Assembly (NCBI GenBank): GCA_034423775.1
Contig: CP139918.1
Span: 930,001-994,000, forward strand
DNA: 64,000 nt
DNA from: Alphaproteobacteria bacterium US3C007
GTDB taxonomy: Bacteria > Pseudomonadota > Alphaproteobacteria > Rhodobacterales > Rhodobacteraceae
Direction: 5' to 3'
Shown: positions 53,710 to 63,244 of the stretch, piece by piece
Layout: the number at the start of each line of letters is the position of its first letter
Numbering within the stretch: the first letter of the stretch is position 1
Program-made: the position numbers and the translations under genes
Notes under the pieces: generated by a model
The model's database searches: none
Seen by the model: the letters and a program-made list of their open reading frames with translations, nothing else
What the model was told of the DNA's origin: nothing

Positions 53710-54762
53710 TTATAAAACAGTAAGACCAAAAACGTTTTGAAGAAAGAAAAGACCCATGAAACAAACGAAACAAGCTAGAATGGGCGTTACGATCCAGCCA
53801 AAAACAATCTTTCCAAGAACCATCCATCGAATGGCGGATAAACCCTGCAGAATCGAAATACCAACCACCGCCCCCACCAGCGCCTGAGAGCTTGAAACCG
53901 GCACCAAGGGAATTGTTGGTAACCCCATATTGGACAGCCAAGCTTCTAGGCCGCGTGATGCAAATATAAACAGTACAACCGAATGCGAAATCACCGCGAT
54001 CAGCGCGGCTGTCGCAGACAGATTGCCAAGCTGGTCTCCAACCGTCATCATAACTTTTTTAGAATAGGTAAACACGCCAAGCGCGATCGCCAATCCCCCT
54101 AAAAGCAAAAGCTGCTGCCCCGAGCTGAACACAAATGTACCAATCGTCAAAGGGGGTATCGGTTGTACGGGTATGAACACTCCAACCACATTTGCGATAT
54201 TATTCGCACCCAAAGAATAGGCACCCAATGCGCCGGCAAGGATCAACGCAATGCGCTTATACGCATCCGCAAAAACCATATGAACCGACAGGCGTTTTGC
54301 GCAGAATTTAAACGCTTTTATGAGAATGATCGCAATTACCCCCGATAAAATCGGGCAAATGATCCAAGTGCTTAGTATTTTTGTTAAAACCACGCTATCG
54401 GTGGGATTATTCGAAAAGAAATTCCACCCTATAATAGCGCCCACAATCGCCTGGGATGTGGAAACGGGCAAACCGGCACGGGTCATCGAAAACACCGCAA
54501 GTGCCGCTGATAACGCCGTCATGAAGGCGCCGGGCAAAGCAGAAATAGCGCCTAATTTCCCGAGCGTATGGGTTGTGCCCGCCCCGGAAATTACCGCACC
54601 AAGGACAACAAATAATGAGCAAATGATCGCCGCAGACCGCCAGCTGAGCATTTTGGTGCCAACCGCTGTGCCAAACACATTAGCTGCATCATTTGCACCA
54701 AGCGCCCAGCCCAAAAACAAACCGCTTGATAGAAACAAAAGAACAAGAGGGTCAAACAGCAT
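53710..54762 (-). CDS. pit: Low-affinity inorganic phosphate transporter, Pit family
   Basis: The 350-residue membrane protein has about ten helices and two copies of the PiT signature: WALGANDAANVFGTAVGT near the start and YSLGANNIANVVGVFIPV in the middle. PVSTSQAIVGAIIGWNF and PVSSSQALVGAVVGISI are the paired repeats of the family. Pit proteins take up metal-phosphate with protons or sodium. It overlaps the DUF47 gene upstream by one base, the usual arrangement. Confidence 0.92.
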   Translation of the reverse strand: MLFDPLVLLFLSSGLFLGWALGANDAANVFGTAVGTKMLSWRSAAIICSLFVVLGAVISGAGTTHTLGKLGAISALPGAFMTALSAALAVFSMTRAGLPVSTSQAIVGAIIGWNFFSNNPTDSVVLTKILSTWIICPILSGVIAIILIKAFKFCAKRLSVHMVFADAYKRIALILAGALGAYSLGANNIANVVGVFIPVQPIPPLTIGTFVFSSGQQLLLLGGLAIALGVFTYSKKVMMTVGDQLGNLSATAALIAVISHSVVLFIFASRGLEAWLSNMGLPTIPLVPVSSSQALVGAVVGISILQGLSAIRWMVLGKIVFGWIVTPILACFVCFMGLFFLQNVFGLTVL

Positions 54763-55415
54763 CAGCTTTGTCTTTTAACCGCGTAAATCGTCAACCGGTC
54801 TGCCACATCCTCGGCCTGATCCGCGATGGCATCAATGTGATCCACAAATTCTCTTAAGTGTATTTTCTCAGAAAGCCCTAACTCTGAAGAAAAAATTTGT
54901 TTTTTCAAAGCATAACTAATTTTATCGGCTTCTTTTTCATACAGCGTAACCTTAGCATTATAGCTCGACACCAAATGCGGTGATCGAAAGAATACCCGGC
55001 ACCCGGCGGCCAATTCATCAACCGATTTCACAACCATATTCGTTAACCGTCTATACCCGGCATTTAAATCTTTATGAATCTCCGGAGTTTCCACTTCAAA
55101 AGCCCAAAGAGAACTTTTGAACAGCGAAAGGATTTCATCGGCGGTTTCGATCAACCCCAAAACGTCACCGCGCGAATCTGGTATCAGCAAGTTCGTATAA
55201 AGCGCATGTTCGATCTGCCGCCTTAAACTATCTGCCTCTGTTTCTTTCGCGCAAACATGCTCTAGACGCGCGGTAAATTCTTCTGAAACACCAGCGCGTA
55301 AATACCCGCGGACGGCCAGCCGATAGATGACAGCAGCTTCCGACAATTGATCAAAAAACTTATCTACCTGCGACTCAAGTTCTTTTGTTCGCCGAAAAAG
55401 CCTAGCACTTATCAT
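54762..55415 (-). CDS. DUF47/PhoU-like partner of the Pit transporter
   Basis: The 217-residue, all-helical protein (DUF47, TIGR00153 type) is related to PhoU. EKEADKISYALKKQIF and LREFVDHIDAIADQAEDVAD are the conserved acidic helices that bind metal clusters in PhoU-like folds. Such genes precede pit and are thought to control its activity. Its ribosome site lies within the palindrome CAGGTT-A-AACCTG (55417-55429), directly before ATG 55415. It is divergent from a MocR-type gene 160 bases away. Confidence 0.87.
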   Translation of the reverse strand: MISARLFRRTKELESQVDKFFDQLSEAAVIYRLAVRGYLRAGVSEEFTARLEHVCAKETEADSLRRQIEHALYTNLLIPDSRGDVLGLIETADEILSLFKSSLWAFEVETPEIHKDLNAGYRRLTNMVVKSVDELAAGCRVFFRSPHLVSSYNAKVTLYEKEADKISYALKKQIFSSELGLSEKIHLREFVDHIDAIADQAEDVADRLTIYAVKRQS

Positions 55416-55416
55416 C

Positions 55417-55429
55417 AGGTTAAACCTGC
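55417..55429. promoter_or_regulatory. Palindrome over the DUF47 ribosome binding site
   Basis: CAGGTT-A-AACCTG is a 6-1-6 perfect palindrome that ends 1 base upstream of the DUF47 start codon. It could be a repressor site or, as RNA, hide the ribosome site. Confidence 0.35.
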
Positions 55430-55515
55430 CTTTCTGGGGTTAACATTAATCCGCCTGCTTTGCGTGCTGGGCTTAAAACGCGCCGGCACTTTATTTTTTC
55501 CGCCATTTATGCAGA

Positions 55516-55564
55516 AATTGGGACTTGCGAACAGACCCAATTTAGAGGAATTTATATACCCAAT
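55516..55564. promoter_or_regulatory. Candidate MocR operator with repeated CCCAAT half-sites
   Basis: AATTGGG (55516-55522) and CCCAATT (55536-55542) are inverted arms; a second direct CCCAAT copy lies at 55559-55564, 23 bases from the first. MocR/GabR-type regulators bind direct repeats of about six bases, often with an inverted one. It lies just upstream of the MocR start, in the divergent promoter of the DUF47-pit pair. Confidence 0.5.
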
Positions 55565-55575
55565 AGGAAAGAAAT

Positions 55576-57057
55576 ATGGTAAAATCAGCAAAAGGGGCGT
55601 TATTGGCAACGCTGCAAATCGACAAAGGGTCGACAACGCCGATCTATCGACAGCTCGAAAACTTTCTCAGGCGTCTGATCTTAGAGGGCAGCTTGCCTTC
55701 CAAACAAAAACTTCCATCCACCCGCGAATTGGCCGAAGAACTGGGCGTTTCGCGCATCACCGTAAAAACCGTTTACGAACAATTGATTTCGGAAGGCTAT
55801 GCAGAAGCTAAAACGGGTGCCGGCACGTTTGTTTCCGAAGGCTTGATCCCTGAAAAGCCACTGTCGCAGCAGTATGAGAAAACCGGCCCAGCGCTACAAG
55901 CGCAACAGTTTTCTGAAATTGCCGAAAAGATAAATGAATCCAAAGCCAGTGCCCGGTTTGGCTCAACCCTCGCGTTTCGGCCCGGCGTGCCCGCCTTGGA
56001 TAAATTTCCGATAAAGCGCTGGAACAAATATATGGCTGCGGCGCTGAGCCAAGAGGACCGGCGCAATTTAAGTTATGGCGAATTTTATGGATCTGAAAGT
56101 CTTAGGAAATCTATCGCCTCGCATCTTGCAGATTCGCGCGGTATGCAAGTGGATCATGAGCAGATCATCATCACATCTGGCGCCCAACAGGCCTTTGTGT
56201 TGATTTCGCTTATCTTGTTAAAAGTAAGTGACACGGTTTGGTATGAAAACCCCGGTCATATAGCGGGACGCGATATCATGTCTTTGGTCGGGGCGACTAT
56301 TGCACCGATTCCAATCGATAAAGAGGGGTTGGATTTAAGCCATGCCATTGCCCGCTATGCAAAACCTGCGCTTATTTTCACCACGCCCTCACATCAGCAA
56401 CCTTTGGGTATTACGATGTCATTGCGGCGGCGTTTAGCACTGCTGAAATACGCCGTCGACAATAATGCTTGGATCATTGAAGATGATTATGACAGCGAAT
56501 TTCGCTATCGGGGCCGCCCGCTACCAGCGCTGAGCGCTTTGGATAAAAATGGCCGGGTTTTATATGTCGGCACATTTTCAAAATCACTCTGTTCAGCCGT
56601 GCGCCTGGGCTATGTGGTGATCCCCCATTGGTTGCGAGAAACCTTCGCGCACACACGAAACATTTTGGGCCAAAGTTCTTCGCCATTAACCGAACAGGCA
56701 CTTTCACAATTTATAAATGAAGGCCGGTTTGCCGAACATATTCGCAAGATGCGCCGGCTCTATCGCGACCGTCGAGACATGTTACTAAATTGCCTTCTTG
56801 AAAACTGCTCGGACAGCCTGATCCCGCAGCAAAGCGATGCAGGAATGCATATTTTAGCAGATTTAAAACATGGGATCGAAGATCAAACAGCCCATAAAGC
56901 CCTGCTTGCGCATGGTATCGATTCGCTTCCATTATCGGTTTATTGCAGCGAGCCAATCCAAAGATCGGCGCTGGTGTTAGGCTTTTCAGGCGTGCCGAGA
57001 AAAGCGATGCCACGATTAACAAAGAAATTGGGGGAAAAATTACGAAGCTTGCATTAA
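55576..57057 (+). CDS. MocR/PdxR-type regulator (GntR winged helix fused to aminotransferase domain)
   Basis: The 493-residue fusion has a GntR winged helix (about 15-90: PIYRQLENFLRRLILEG, LPSTRELAEELGVSRITVKT) and an aspartate-aminotransferase fold type I domain. YGEFYGSESLRKSIASHLAD and IIEDDYDSEFRYRGRP (PLP-ring Asp) are visible, as is the Schiff-base lysine segment VGTFSKSLCSAVRLGYV. Members sense PLP or amino-compound/PLP adducts (GabR, PdxR, TauR). AGGAAAG is 4 bases before the ATG. It is divergent from DUF47-pit. The target pathway is not clear: PdxR-like control of vitamin B6 or control of an amine operon elsewhere are both possible. Confidence 0.92.
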   Translation: MVKSAKGALLATLQIDKGSTTPIYRQLENFLRRLILEGSLPSKQKLPSTRELAEELGVSRITVKTVYEQLISEGYAEAKTGAGTFVSEGLIPEKPLSQQYEKTGPALQAQQFSEIAEKINESKASARFGSTLAFRPGVPALDKFPIKRWNKYMAAALSQEDRRNLSYGEFYGSESLRKSIASHLADSRGMQVDHEQIIITSGAQQAFVLISLILLKVSDTVWYENPGHIAGRDIMSLVGATIAPIPIDKEGLDLSHAIARYAKPALIFTTPSHQQPLGITMSLRRRLALLKYAVDNNAWIIEDDYDSEFRYRGRPLPALSALDKNGRVLYVGTFSKSLCSAVRLGYVVIPHWLRETFAHTRNILGQSSSPLTEQALSQFINEGRFAEHIRKMRRLYRDRRDMLLNCLLENCSDSLIPQQSDAGMHILADLKHGIEDQTAHKALLAHGIDSLPLSVYCSEPIQRSALVLGFSGVPRKAMPRLTKKLGEKLRSLH

Positions 57058-57287
57058 GGCGTCCTGTTTGGCGGTGTTCGACCACGCTCATAGGGCGCTT
57101 TTCAGCCCAAGTAAGTTGTAGAAATGTCCACTGGGTTTTTACGCAGCGCGGGCAGAGGCTTTATAAGCCGCGCAGGGGGCTGGCTTGGGCATTCGCAGAT
57201 AAACCGCCCCCGGCGTATTTGGCCAATCCGGTTCCTTGTTCAAGCCCTCAAGCGCTTTAAGCAAAGCAAGGCTTAGCCCAGCTGGCA

Positions 57288-57983
57288 TTACACGGTGACA
57301 TTTGCCAACACATCCTTGCGCGTGACCTCAGATTTTTTAGCCGCCATGGTCACCCGGCCGCGTTTTAACGTATAAAATCGGTCTGCAAGACTGAAGGCAA
57401 AATCAAAATATTGCTCCACCAAAATGATCGCCATATCTCCCTGTTGTTTCAGCAGTTCAATCACCTCACCGATTTGGCTGATAATATTGGGCTGTATGCC
57501 TTCGGTCGGTTCATCTAAAATCAGCAATTTGGGACGGGTAATCAACGCGCGGGCAATCGCCAATTGCTGTTGCTGGCCGCCCGATAGATCGCCCCCCTTG
57601 CGCGCTTTCATTTTCTTTAAAACTGGAAACATTTCGTAAATATGATCGGGGATTTGTTGATCTTTGGGCGGCAAACAAGAATAACCGGTCTGTAGGTTTT
57701 CTTCGACGCTCAGCAATGGAAAAATATCGCGGCCCTGTGGCACATAGGCCACCCCAGATTGGGCGCGTTTAAAGGGGGTCAAACGGGTTAAATCCTGCCC
57801 ATCCAATTGAATATGGCCAGCCGCCACCGCATGCGCGCCCGATATGGCCCGCATCAAACTGGTTTTGCCCACACCATTTGTTCCCAAAACGCAGGTTACC
57901 TGGCCTTTTTGAGCCTCCAAATCGATATCATAAAGGATTTGCGACTTCCCATAAAACAGATTGATTTTTGAGGTCTCAAGCAT
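57288..57983 (-). CDS. urtE: Urea ABC transporter ATPase UrtE
   Basis: The 231-residue ATPase has LGTNGVGKTSLMRAI (Walker A), LSGGQQQQLAIARAL (signature) and LLILDEPTEGIQPNI (Walker B), in the UrtE style with the EGIQP continuation. The C-terminal stretch is ADRFYTLKRGRVTM. It is last of the urtABCDE operon, 3 bases after urtD. Urea importers of this kind are high-affinity and usually under nitrogen control. Confidence 0.93.
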   Translation of the reverse strand: MLETSKINLFYGKSQILYDIDLEAQKGQVTCVLGTNGVGKTSLMRAISGAHAVAAGHIQLDGQDLTRLTPFKRAQSGVAYVPQGRDIFPLLSVEENLQTGYSCLPPKDQQIPDHIYEMFPVLKKMKARKGGDLSGGQQQQLAIARALITRPKLLILDEPTEGIQPNIISQIGEVIELLKQQGDMAIILVEQYFDFAFSLADRFYTLKRGRVTMAAKKSEVTRKDVLANVTV

Positions 57984-57986
57984 CGC

Positions 57987-58727
57987 TTACCTTCCTAAAT
58001 ATACATCCAGCACGTCTTGATTGGCGGTCACGTGATCTAACCGCCCCTCCGCCAGCACCGCGCCTTCATGTAAAACCGTCACTTTGCATTCAAGCCGCCT
58101 GACAAATTCCATATCATGCTCCACAACCACCACAGCGCGGGTTTTTGCGGCATTGACCAGCATCGCCGTTGTCTTTTCGCGCTCGGTTGCAGTCATACCG
58201 GCCGCCGGTTCATCCACCAGCAACAGTTTTGGATCCTGCGCCAGTAACATGCCAATCTCGAGCCATTGTTTCTGGCCATGGCTCAGCTCGCCTGCCAAAC
58301 GGTGCAATGCGTTATCAAGCGAGATATCACGCGCCAAATCCTCCACTTTTTGGTGATCAGACTTACGGCGCTTATAGAACAACACGCGGAACACATTGCG
58401 GTGGTTTTTCAACGCCAATAATAGGTTTTCAAAGACTGTTTGATCTTCAAACACGGTAGGTTTCTGAAATTTACGCCCCACCCCTGCTTGCGCAATCTGT
58501 GCTTCATCCAAAGACAATAAATCAATGCTTTTATCGCCCCATTTCACAACCCCCGTATCGGGGCGCGTCTTGCCCGTGACAATATCCATAAAGGTGGTTT
58601 TGCCAGCTCCATTGGGGCCAATAATTGCCCGCAACTCTGCCGCTCCGATCTGAAAAGACAGGTTGTTAATGGCTTTGAAACCATCAAAGCTGACCGAAAC
58701 GCCAGACACTTCTAAAAGCGAGCTCAT
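57987..58727 (-). CDS. urtD: Urea ABC transporter ATPase UrtD
   Basis: The 246-residue ATPase has GPNGAGKTTFMDIVTGKTRP, the signature LSHGQKQWLEIGMLL and LLVDEPAAGMTATE. LSHGQKQWLEIGM is diagnostic for UrtD. I take ATG 58727 (MSSLLEVSGVSVSFDGFKAI) as start, 2 bases after the urtC stop. A longer frame to 58970 runs through urtC in another frame and is shadow. Confidence 0.93.
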   Translation of the reverse strand: MSSLLEVSGVSVSFDGFKAINNLSFQIGAAELRAIIGPNGAGKTTFMDIVTGKTRPDTGVVKWGDKSIDLLSLDEAQIAQAGVGRKFQKPTVFEDQTVFENLLLALKNHRNVFRVLFYKRRKSDHQKVEDLARDISLDNALHRLAGELSHGQKQWLEIGMLLAQDPKLLLVDEPAAGMTATEREKTTAMLVNAAKTRAVVVVEHDMEFVRRLECKVTVLHEGAVLAEGRLDHVTANQDVLDVYLGR

Positions 58728-58729
58728 CC

Positions 58730-59887
58730 TCAGCGCCTTTTCATAAAGTTTAAATCGAACAGGCCACCGATCCCCTTTGGCGCGAATAGCGTTACCAGCA
58801 CAAAAGACACACCCAGCAAAACTTGCCACCAATCCACCCATTTGATCACACCAAACCCAAGCGATAGATCCGGGGCCTGCCCACCGGTAAACCATGTGGA
58901 TAACAGGCTGACAAACGCCGCCCCGATTACCGCACCATAAATGCGCCCGCGTCCGCCAATCGCCACCCAAACGGCCAGATAAATTGAAGCAATCGGGGCC
59001 ATTTCTGCCGGGTTTACGATACCGGCTTGCGGATAATACAGCGCCCCAGCAATGCCCGCGATGCAGGCCGTTACGGTGAAAATAGCAAGTTTATAATGTT
59101 CAACTTGATAACCGAGAAACCGCACGCGCGCCTCATTATCGCGAATGGCCCGAATAACCGATCCAAATTTTCCACCCACAATGAAGCTGATAAGAAGATA
59201 GCCCCCCCCAAGCGCTGCCGCCGAGCCCCAGAGAAACCACAAAGCCACCTGATCTTGGCCTGCGCTCACATAAGGCAGGTTTTGCAAACCCGATAAGCCG
59301 TTATTGCCGCGCAAGCCGCTTTCATTTTGAAACAGGTATAATGACAGCGCCAAAGTGAAAGCTTGAGTCAAAATTGACAGATAAACGCCCGTTACCCGCG
59401 ACCGGAACGCCAACCATCCAAACAAAAAGGCCAAAGCGCCAGGCAGGGCCACCACCAAGATGAGCTGCAAAAAAAGGCTATCCGCAACGGCCCAAATCAT
59501 CGGAAATTCGCTGCTGCCCACCACCCCAAAAATTTGCGTGCCGACCCCCTCAATCACCTCTTGCGGGGTGGGCGGAATTTCCGCTTGCGCCATCGATGTG
59601 GCCACAATGGTTTCGGTGCGCGCATACATCAGCCACATGCCAATCATATAGCCACCCAACCCAAAAAAGGCGAAATGCCCCAAGGATAATATGCCACAAT
59701 ACCCCCAAACCAAATCCATCGCGATAGCCGCTAGGCACAAACACAATGTTTTGCCGATGGTTTTGATGAAGGAGGTCGAAATTACGCCCCCCCCCATTCC
59801 CTCAGATAAAACGGAAACGATAATCGTAAAAATGGCCAAGCCTGATAGGAAGATCAACGCCGAAGGCGGGATTTTAAAACTGGTCAT
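58730..59887 (-). CDS. urtC: Urea ABC transporter permease UrtC
   Basis: The 385-residue membrane protein of the branched-chain amino-acid permease family has LVWGYCGILSLGHFAFFGLG, the opening typical of UrtC. AIRDNEARVRFLGYQVEHYK is the cytoplasmic coupling loop and IYGAVIGAAFVSLLSTWF a late helix. It pairs with UrtB. It is 9 bases after urtB and 2 bases before urtD. Confidence 0.93.
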   Translation of the reverse strand: MTSFKIPPSALIFLSGLAIFTIIVSVLSEGMGGGVISTSFIKTIGKTLCLCLAAIAMDLVWGYCGILSLGHFAFFGLGGYMIGMWLMYARTETIVATSMAQAEIPPTPQEVIEGVGTQIFGVVGSSEFPMIWAVADSLFLQLILVVALPGALAFLFGWLAFRSRVTGVYLSILTQAFTLALSLYLFQNESGLRGNNGLSGLQNLPYVSAGQDQVALWFLWGSAAALGGGYLLISFIVGGKFGSVIRAIRDNEARVRFLGYQVEHYKLAIFTVTACIAGIAGALYYPQAGIVNPAEMAPIASIYLAVWVAIGGRGRIYGAVIGAAFVSLLSTWFTGGQAPDLSLGFGVIKWVDWWQVLLGVSFVLVTLFAPKGIGGLFDLNFMKRR

Positions 59888-59896
59888 ATACCTACC

Positions 59897-61834
59897 TCAA
59901 TCTCCTGCTGCGCGCCCTTTAAGCGCGATGATACCCCGCGGACGGAACTGGATAAAAATGATAATAAATAGGATCATGTAGGTCTGCGCCGCCAATGTAT
60001 TGGACGGGTTGAACCATTCAATGCCCTTTTGCAAAAAGCCCACCATCGCCGCGCCTGCAAGGCTGCCCCAAATATTCCCAACGCCGCCTACAACCACGGT
60101 CATAAAGCTTTGCACGATGTAATCATTGCCCATCTCAGAGGTGACTTTGGCGTAAAGGCCGATCGCCACACCGGCAATGCCTGCAATCCCAGAGCCTAAC
60201 CCGAAGGTTAACATATTCACCCGATCTGGATTAATCCCCATCAAAGCGGCCATTTGCGAATTCTGCGTCACCGCGCGGGTTTCCAACCCTAGGCGGGTGC
60301 GTTTCATAATAAACAGGAACAACGCCAGAAAAATCAGTGCCAGAACGAAAATGGCAATGCGAATAAAGCTGATGGACACCACATCATTGATCATCCAGGC
60401 CCCCCCCAGCCAATCGGGTGAGGTCAGCGGGCGTGCTTGCGTTCCAAATATATTTTTGGCCATTTGTTGGAGGGCAATCGAAATTCCAAAGGTCGCCAAA
60501 AGCGTTTCAAGGGGGCGGTTATACAACCACCGGATAACCAAGCGCTCCATGACAACACCGGCACAAAAAGTCACTGCAAAAGCGGTTGGAACCGCCAGTA
60601 AAATTGACAAAGTTTCATCTGGCACGATTTGTTGCAATACATAGCCCGTATAAGCGCCCATCATGATAAATTCGCCATGCGCCATATTGATAACGCCCAT
60701 CACACCAAAGGTGATCGCCAATCCTATAGCTGCCAAAAAATAAATCGAAGCCAGCGAGATCGCGTCTAGAAGGATATCAATCATGTTCGACAAACTCACC
60801 CGATATGAAATCGCTTTCAGCGCCGCTTGCGCCGCTGCAGTGATTTGCGGATCAGGCTCAAGATATTGATCAAAGAAGCTAAAATTTGACACGGTCGCAT
60901 CAATCGCGCTTTGACTGATTTGCGCCGGCACCAAGCCAGCTTGCGCCAAAGCCCCATAGGCCTTCATGCGGGCGGCTGGATCGTCTAATTGAGCGATTGG
61001 AACGCCGCCAATACGACCCCCGTCAATATTGTCAATCAACGCTTGCTTGATTTGCTCTAAAGAAGGCTGCGCGGCAGCCTCACCGCCCGCCACCAGCAAT
61101 TGATAGGCCTTTTGGGTTGAGAAACCATTCTGACCCGGCACCAAAACTTTTGCGATATTAGCGTCATCCGGCAGCGCAGTTGCATAGGTACGCCGGGTCG
61201 CTAATAGAGGGTTAAGCGCACCGCGTACCTCAACATCCAACGAGCCGCCAATTGCCGCAATTGCCGTAAGCCGCACCTCAACAGATTGGCCGTATTTCAG
61301 CGTTAACAAATGCACCAACTGCTGCTTTTCTGCCACTAGGGCGGGATCTGTTTCTAGCTCCAGCGATTGTTCGAGCAAGGGTAAATAGGCCGGATCTTCA
61401 TTTCTGCGTATAGACGCTAAGGCGGCTTTGCGCATAGCAATATCCGGCGCATTCAATTGAAACGCCACCAAAGCCCCGGAGATTAAATTGCGCACGCCGC
61501 TATTGGGTTTGATCTGCTTAAACCCGGCCTTTTCAAACGGCCCAAGATCGGATTGCGTATCAAGATCAATCATCCGTTTATCTTGAACGGCGATGATCGC
61601 GTTGGTGCTTTTATTCAGCCATAAGGCTTTGGCGCGCCATTGCACCAACATAAATTCTACATTTGGTAATTTGCTTGCGACAAGCGCATCGATCGCTGGC
61701 TGGATCGTTTTACGCGAGCTTTTTGCTATCGCTTGGCTATGGGTGCTGACAATTTCTGACAAGCTTTGTGCGCTCAACGTGGCCTCGGAGCAGATCACCC
61801 AACACGCAAAAAGCGCAGCCGCTAAAACTCTCAT
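59897..61834 (-). CDS. urtB: Urea ABC transporter permease UrtB with long N-terminal domain
   Basis: The 645-residue protein has a signal-like N-terminus (MRVLAAALFACWVICSEATL), a periplasmic region of about 340 residues with helical repeats (VEVRLTAIAAIGGSLDVEVR), then the permease domain: LASIYFLAAIGLAITFGVMG, NMAHGEFIMMGAYTGYVLQQ. This long form is common in Proteobacteria; cyanobacterial UrtB lacks the extension. ATG 61834 is preferred over TTG 61882, which would put charged and unrelated residues before the signal segment. A 10-bp hairpin separates it from urtA. Confidence 0.9.
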   Translation of the reverse strand: MRVLAAALFACWVICSEATLSAQSLSEIVSTHSQAIAKSSRKTIQPAIDALVASKLPNVEFMLVQWRAKALWLNKSTNAIIAVQDKRMIDLDTQSDLGPFEKAGFKQIKPNSGVRNLISGALVAFQLNAPDIAMRKAALASIRRNEDPAYLPLLEQSLELETDPALVAEKQQLVHLLTLKYGQSVEVRLTAIAAIGGSLDVEVRGALNPLLATRRTYATALPDDANIAKVLVPGQNGFSTQKAYQLLVAGGEAAAQPSLEQIKQALIDNIDGGRIGGVPIAQLDDPAARMKAYGALAQAGLVPAQISQSAIDATVSNFSFFDQYLEPDPQITAAAQAALKAISYRVSLSNMIDILLDAISLASIYFLAAIGLAITFGVMGVINMAHGEFIMMGAYTGYVLQQIVPDETLSILLAVPTAFAVTFCAGVVMERLVIRWLYNRPLETLLATFGISIALQQMAKNIFGTQARPLTSPDWLGGAWMINDVVSISFIRIAIFVLALIFLALFLFIMKRTRLGLETRAVTQNSQMAALMGINPDRVNMLTFGLGSGIAGIAGVAIGLYAKVTSEMGNDYIVQSFMTVVVGGVGNIWGSLAGAAMVGFLQKGIEWFNPSNTLAAQTYMILFIIIFIQFRPRGIIALKGRAAGD

Positions 61835-61855
61835 ACTTTTCACGCCTTGTACGGG

Positions 61856-61879
61856 TTGAAGGGCAAGACTGCCCTCCAA
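61856..61879 (-). terminator. Intercistronic hairpin after urtA
   Basis: On the minus strand TTGGAGGGCA-GTCT-TGCCCTTCAA forms a 10-bp stem with one G-U pair, 18 bases after the urtA stop and just before urtB. There is no T-run. Confidence 0.55.
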
Positions 61880-61897
61880 CAATTTCCATCAAACGGA

Positions 61898-63175
61898 TTA
61901 ATAATTTGAACCGATTTGAACGCAGGATTTGGTTTGCGTGTTGTACATTCCGCATTCTAGGCCTGGCCAGTCAGACACCAAAACAGCGGATTCAGGCAGA
62001 AAATCTGTCCAAGCATCGCCGGGAACTTCGCTGGTTTGGCTGATGATATCAAACTGACCATCCGCTTGGATTTCACCGATCAATACCGGCTTTGACAAAT
62101 GATGGTTGGGCAGCATTTCAGCCATTCCGCCGGTCAAGTTGGGAAATGTTTGGCCGTACATTTTGGCGCGCACCGCATCAACCTCTGAACTGCCCGCAGC
62201 TTCAACCGCGTTCACCCACATATTAAACCCGATATAATGCGCTTCCATGGGGTCATTCGTTACCCGCTCATCGCCCATACGTGCTTTCCAAGCGGCAACC
62301 CACTCGGTATTAGCCCCTACATCCGCTGACTGGAAATAATTCCACGCAGCCAGATGACCCACAAGATTGCTTGTGTCTAATCCAGAAAGTTCTTCTTCCC
62401 CCACCGAAAATGCAACCACCGGAATGTCATCTGCCGAAATACCTGCGGCTGCTAATTCCTTGTAAAAGCCAATATTTGCATCGCCATTAATCGTGGAAAT
62501 CACCCCAACTTTTTTGCCATCGGCGCCTAAAGCCACTACGTCAGCCACGATTTTGGACCAATCAGAATGGCCAAAGGGCGTGTAATTTACAAAGATATCC
62601 TCTGCCGCGATATCTTTTGAGATCAGATAACTTTCCAAAATATTGTTGGTTGTGCGCGGATATACATAATCAGTGCCCAACAAGGCGAATTTTTCAACGC
62701 CCAGCTCTTCGAGGAAGTAATCCGTTGCTGGTATGGCTTGTTGATTGGGCGCCGCGCCAGTGTAAAAGACGTTTTTCGAGCTTTCTTCGCCCTCATATTG
62801 AACCGGATAGAACAGCAAGCCGTTCAACTCTTCAATCACCGGCAAAACGGATTTGCGCGACACGCTTGTCCAATTGCCAAACATCACATCTACCTCATGC
62901 ACAGTCAGCAATTCCCGCGCTTTTTCAGCGAATAAGGGCCAATCTGAGGCAGGATCAACCACAACTGCCTCCAATTGCTTGCCCAGTACACCACCCTTGG
63001 CATTTTGCTCCTCGATCAGCATCAACATCGTGTCTTTCAACGTTGTTTCTGAAATTGCCATCGTGCCCGATAAGGAATGTAGAACACCCACTTTAATCGT
63101 ATCAGCGACCACAGCAGAGCTAAGCAGCGCGCTAAAAAGAACGCCGCCAGCCAAAGAATTTTTTAAATTTTTCAT
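61898..63175 (-). CDS. urtA: Urea ABC transporter substrate-binding protein UrtA
   Basis: The 425-residue periplasmic binding protein has a Sec signal peptide, MKNLKNSLAGGVLFSALLSS, ending VVADTI. UrtA signatures are KVGVLHSLSGTMAISETTLK, FGNWTSVSRKSVLPVIEELN and LLFYPVQYEGEESSKNVFYT, and GTDYVYPRTTNN. These are the urea/short-amide-binding branch of the Leu/Ile/Val-type family. It heads urtABCDE, divergent from ureD. GGAGA lies 5 bases before the ATG. Confidence 0.95.
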   Translation of the reverse strand: MKNLKNSLAGGVLFSALLSSAVVADTIKVGVLHSLSGTMAISETTLKDTMLMLIEEQNAKGGVLGKQLEAVVVDPASDWPLFAEKARELLTVHEVDVMFGNWTSVSRKSVLPVIEELNGLLFYPVQYEGEESSKNVFYTGAAPNQQAIPATDYFLEELGVEKFALLGTDYVYPRTTNNILESYLISKDIAAEDIFVNYTPFGHSDWSKIVADVVALGADGKKVGVISTINGDANIGFYKELAAAGISADDIPVVAFSVGEEELSGLDTSNLVGHLAAWNYFQSADVGANTEWVAAWKARMGDERVTNDPMEAHYIGFNMWVNAVEAAGSSEVDAVRAKMYGQTFPNLTGGMAEMLPNHHLSKPVLIGEIQADGQFDIISQTSEVPGDAWTDFLPESAVLVSDWPGLECGMYNTQTKSCVQIGSNY

Positions 63176-63244
63176 TTAAGTCTCCTCGCAGACAAAACCG
63201 CAGAGTGGCTTGTATTGTGGGAGGCCACCACCTAGAGTCTCGCC

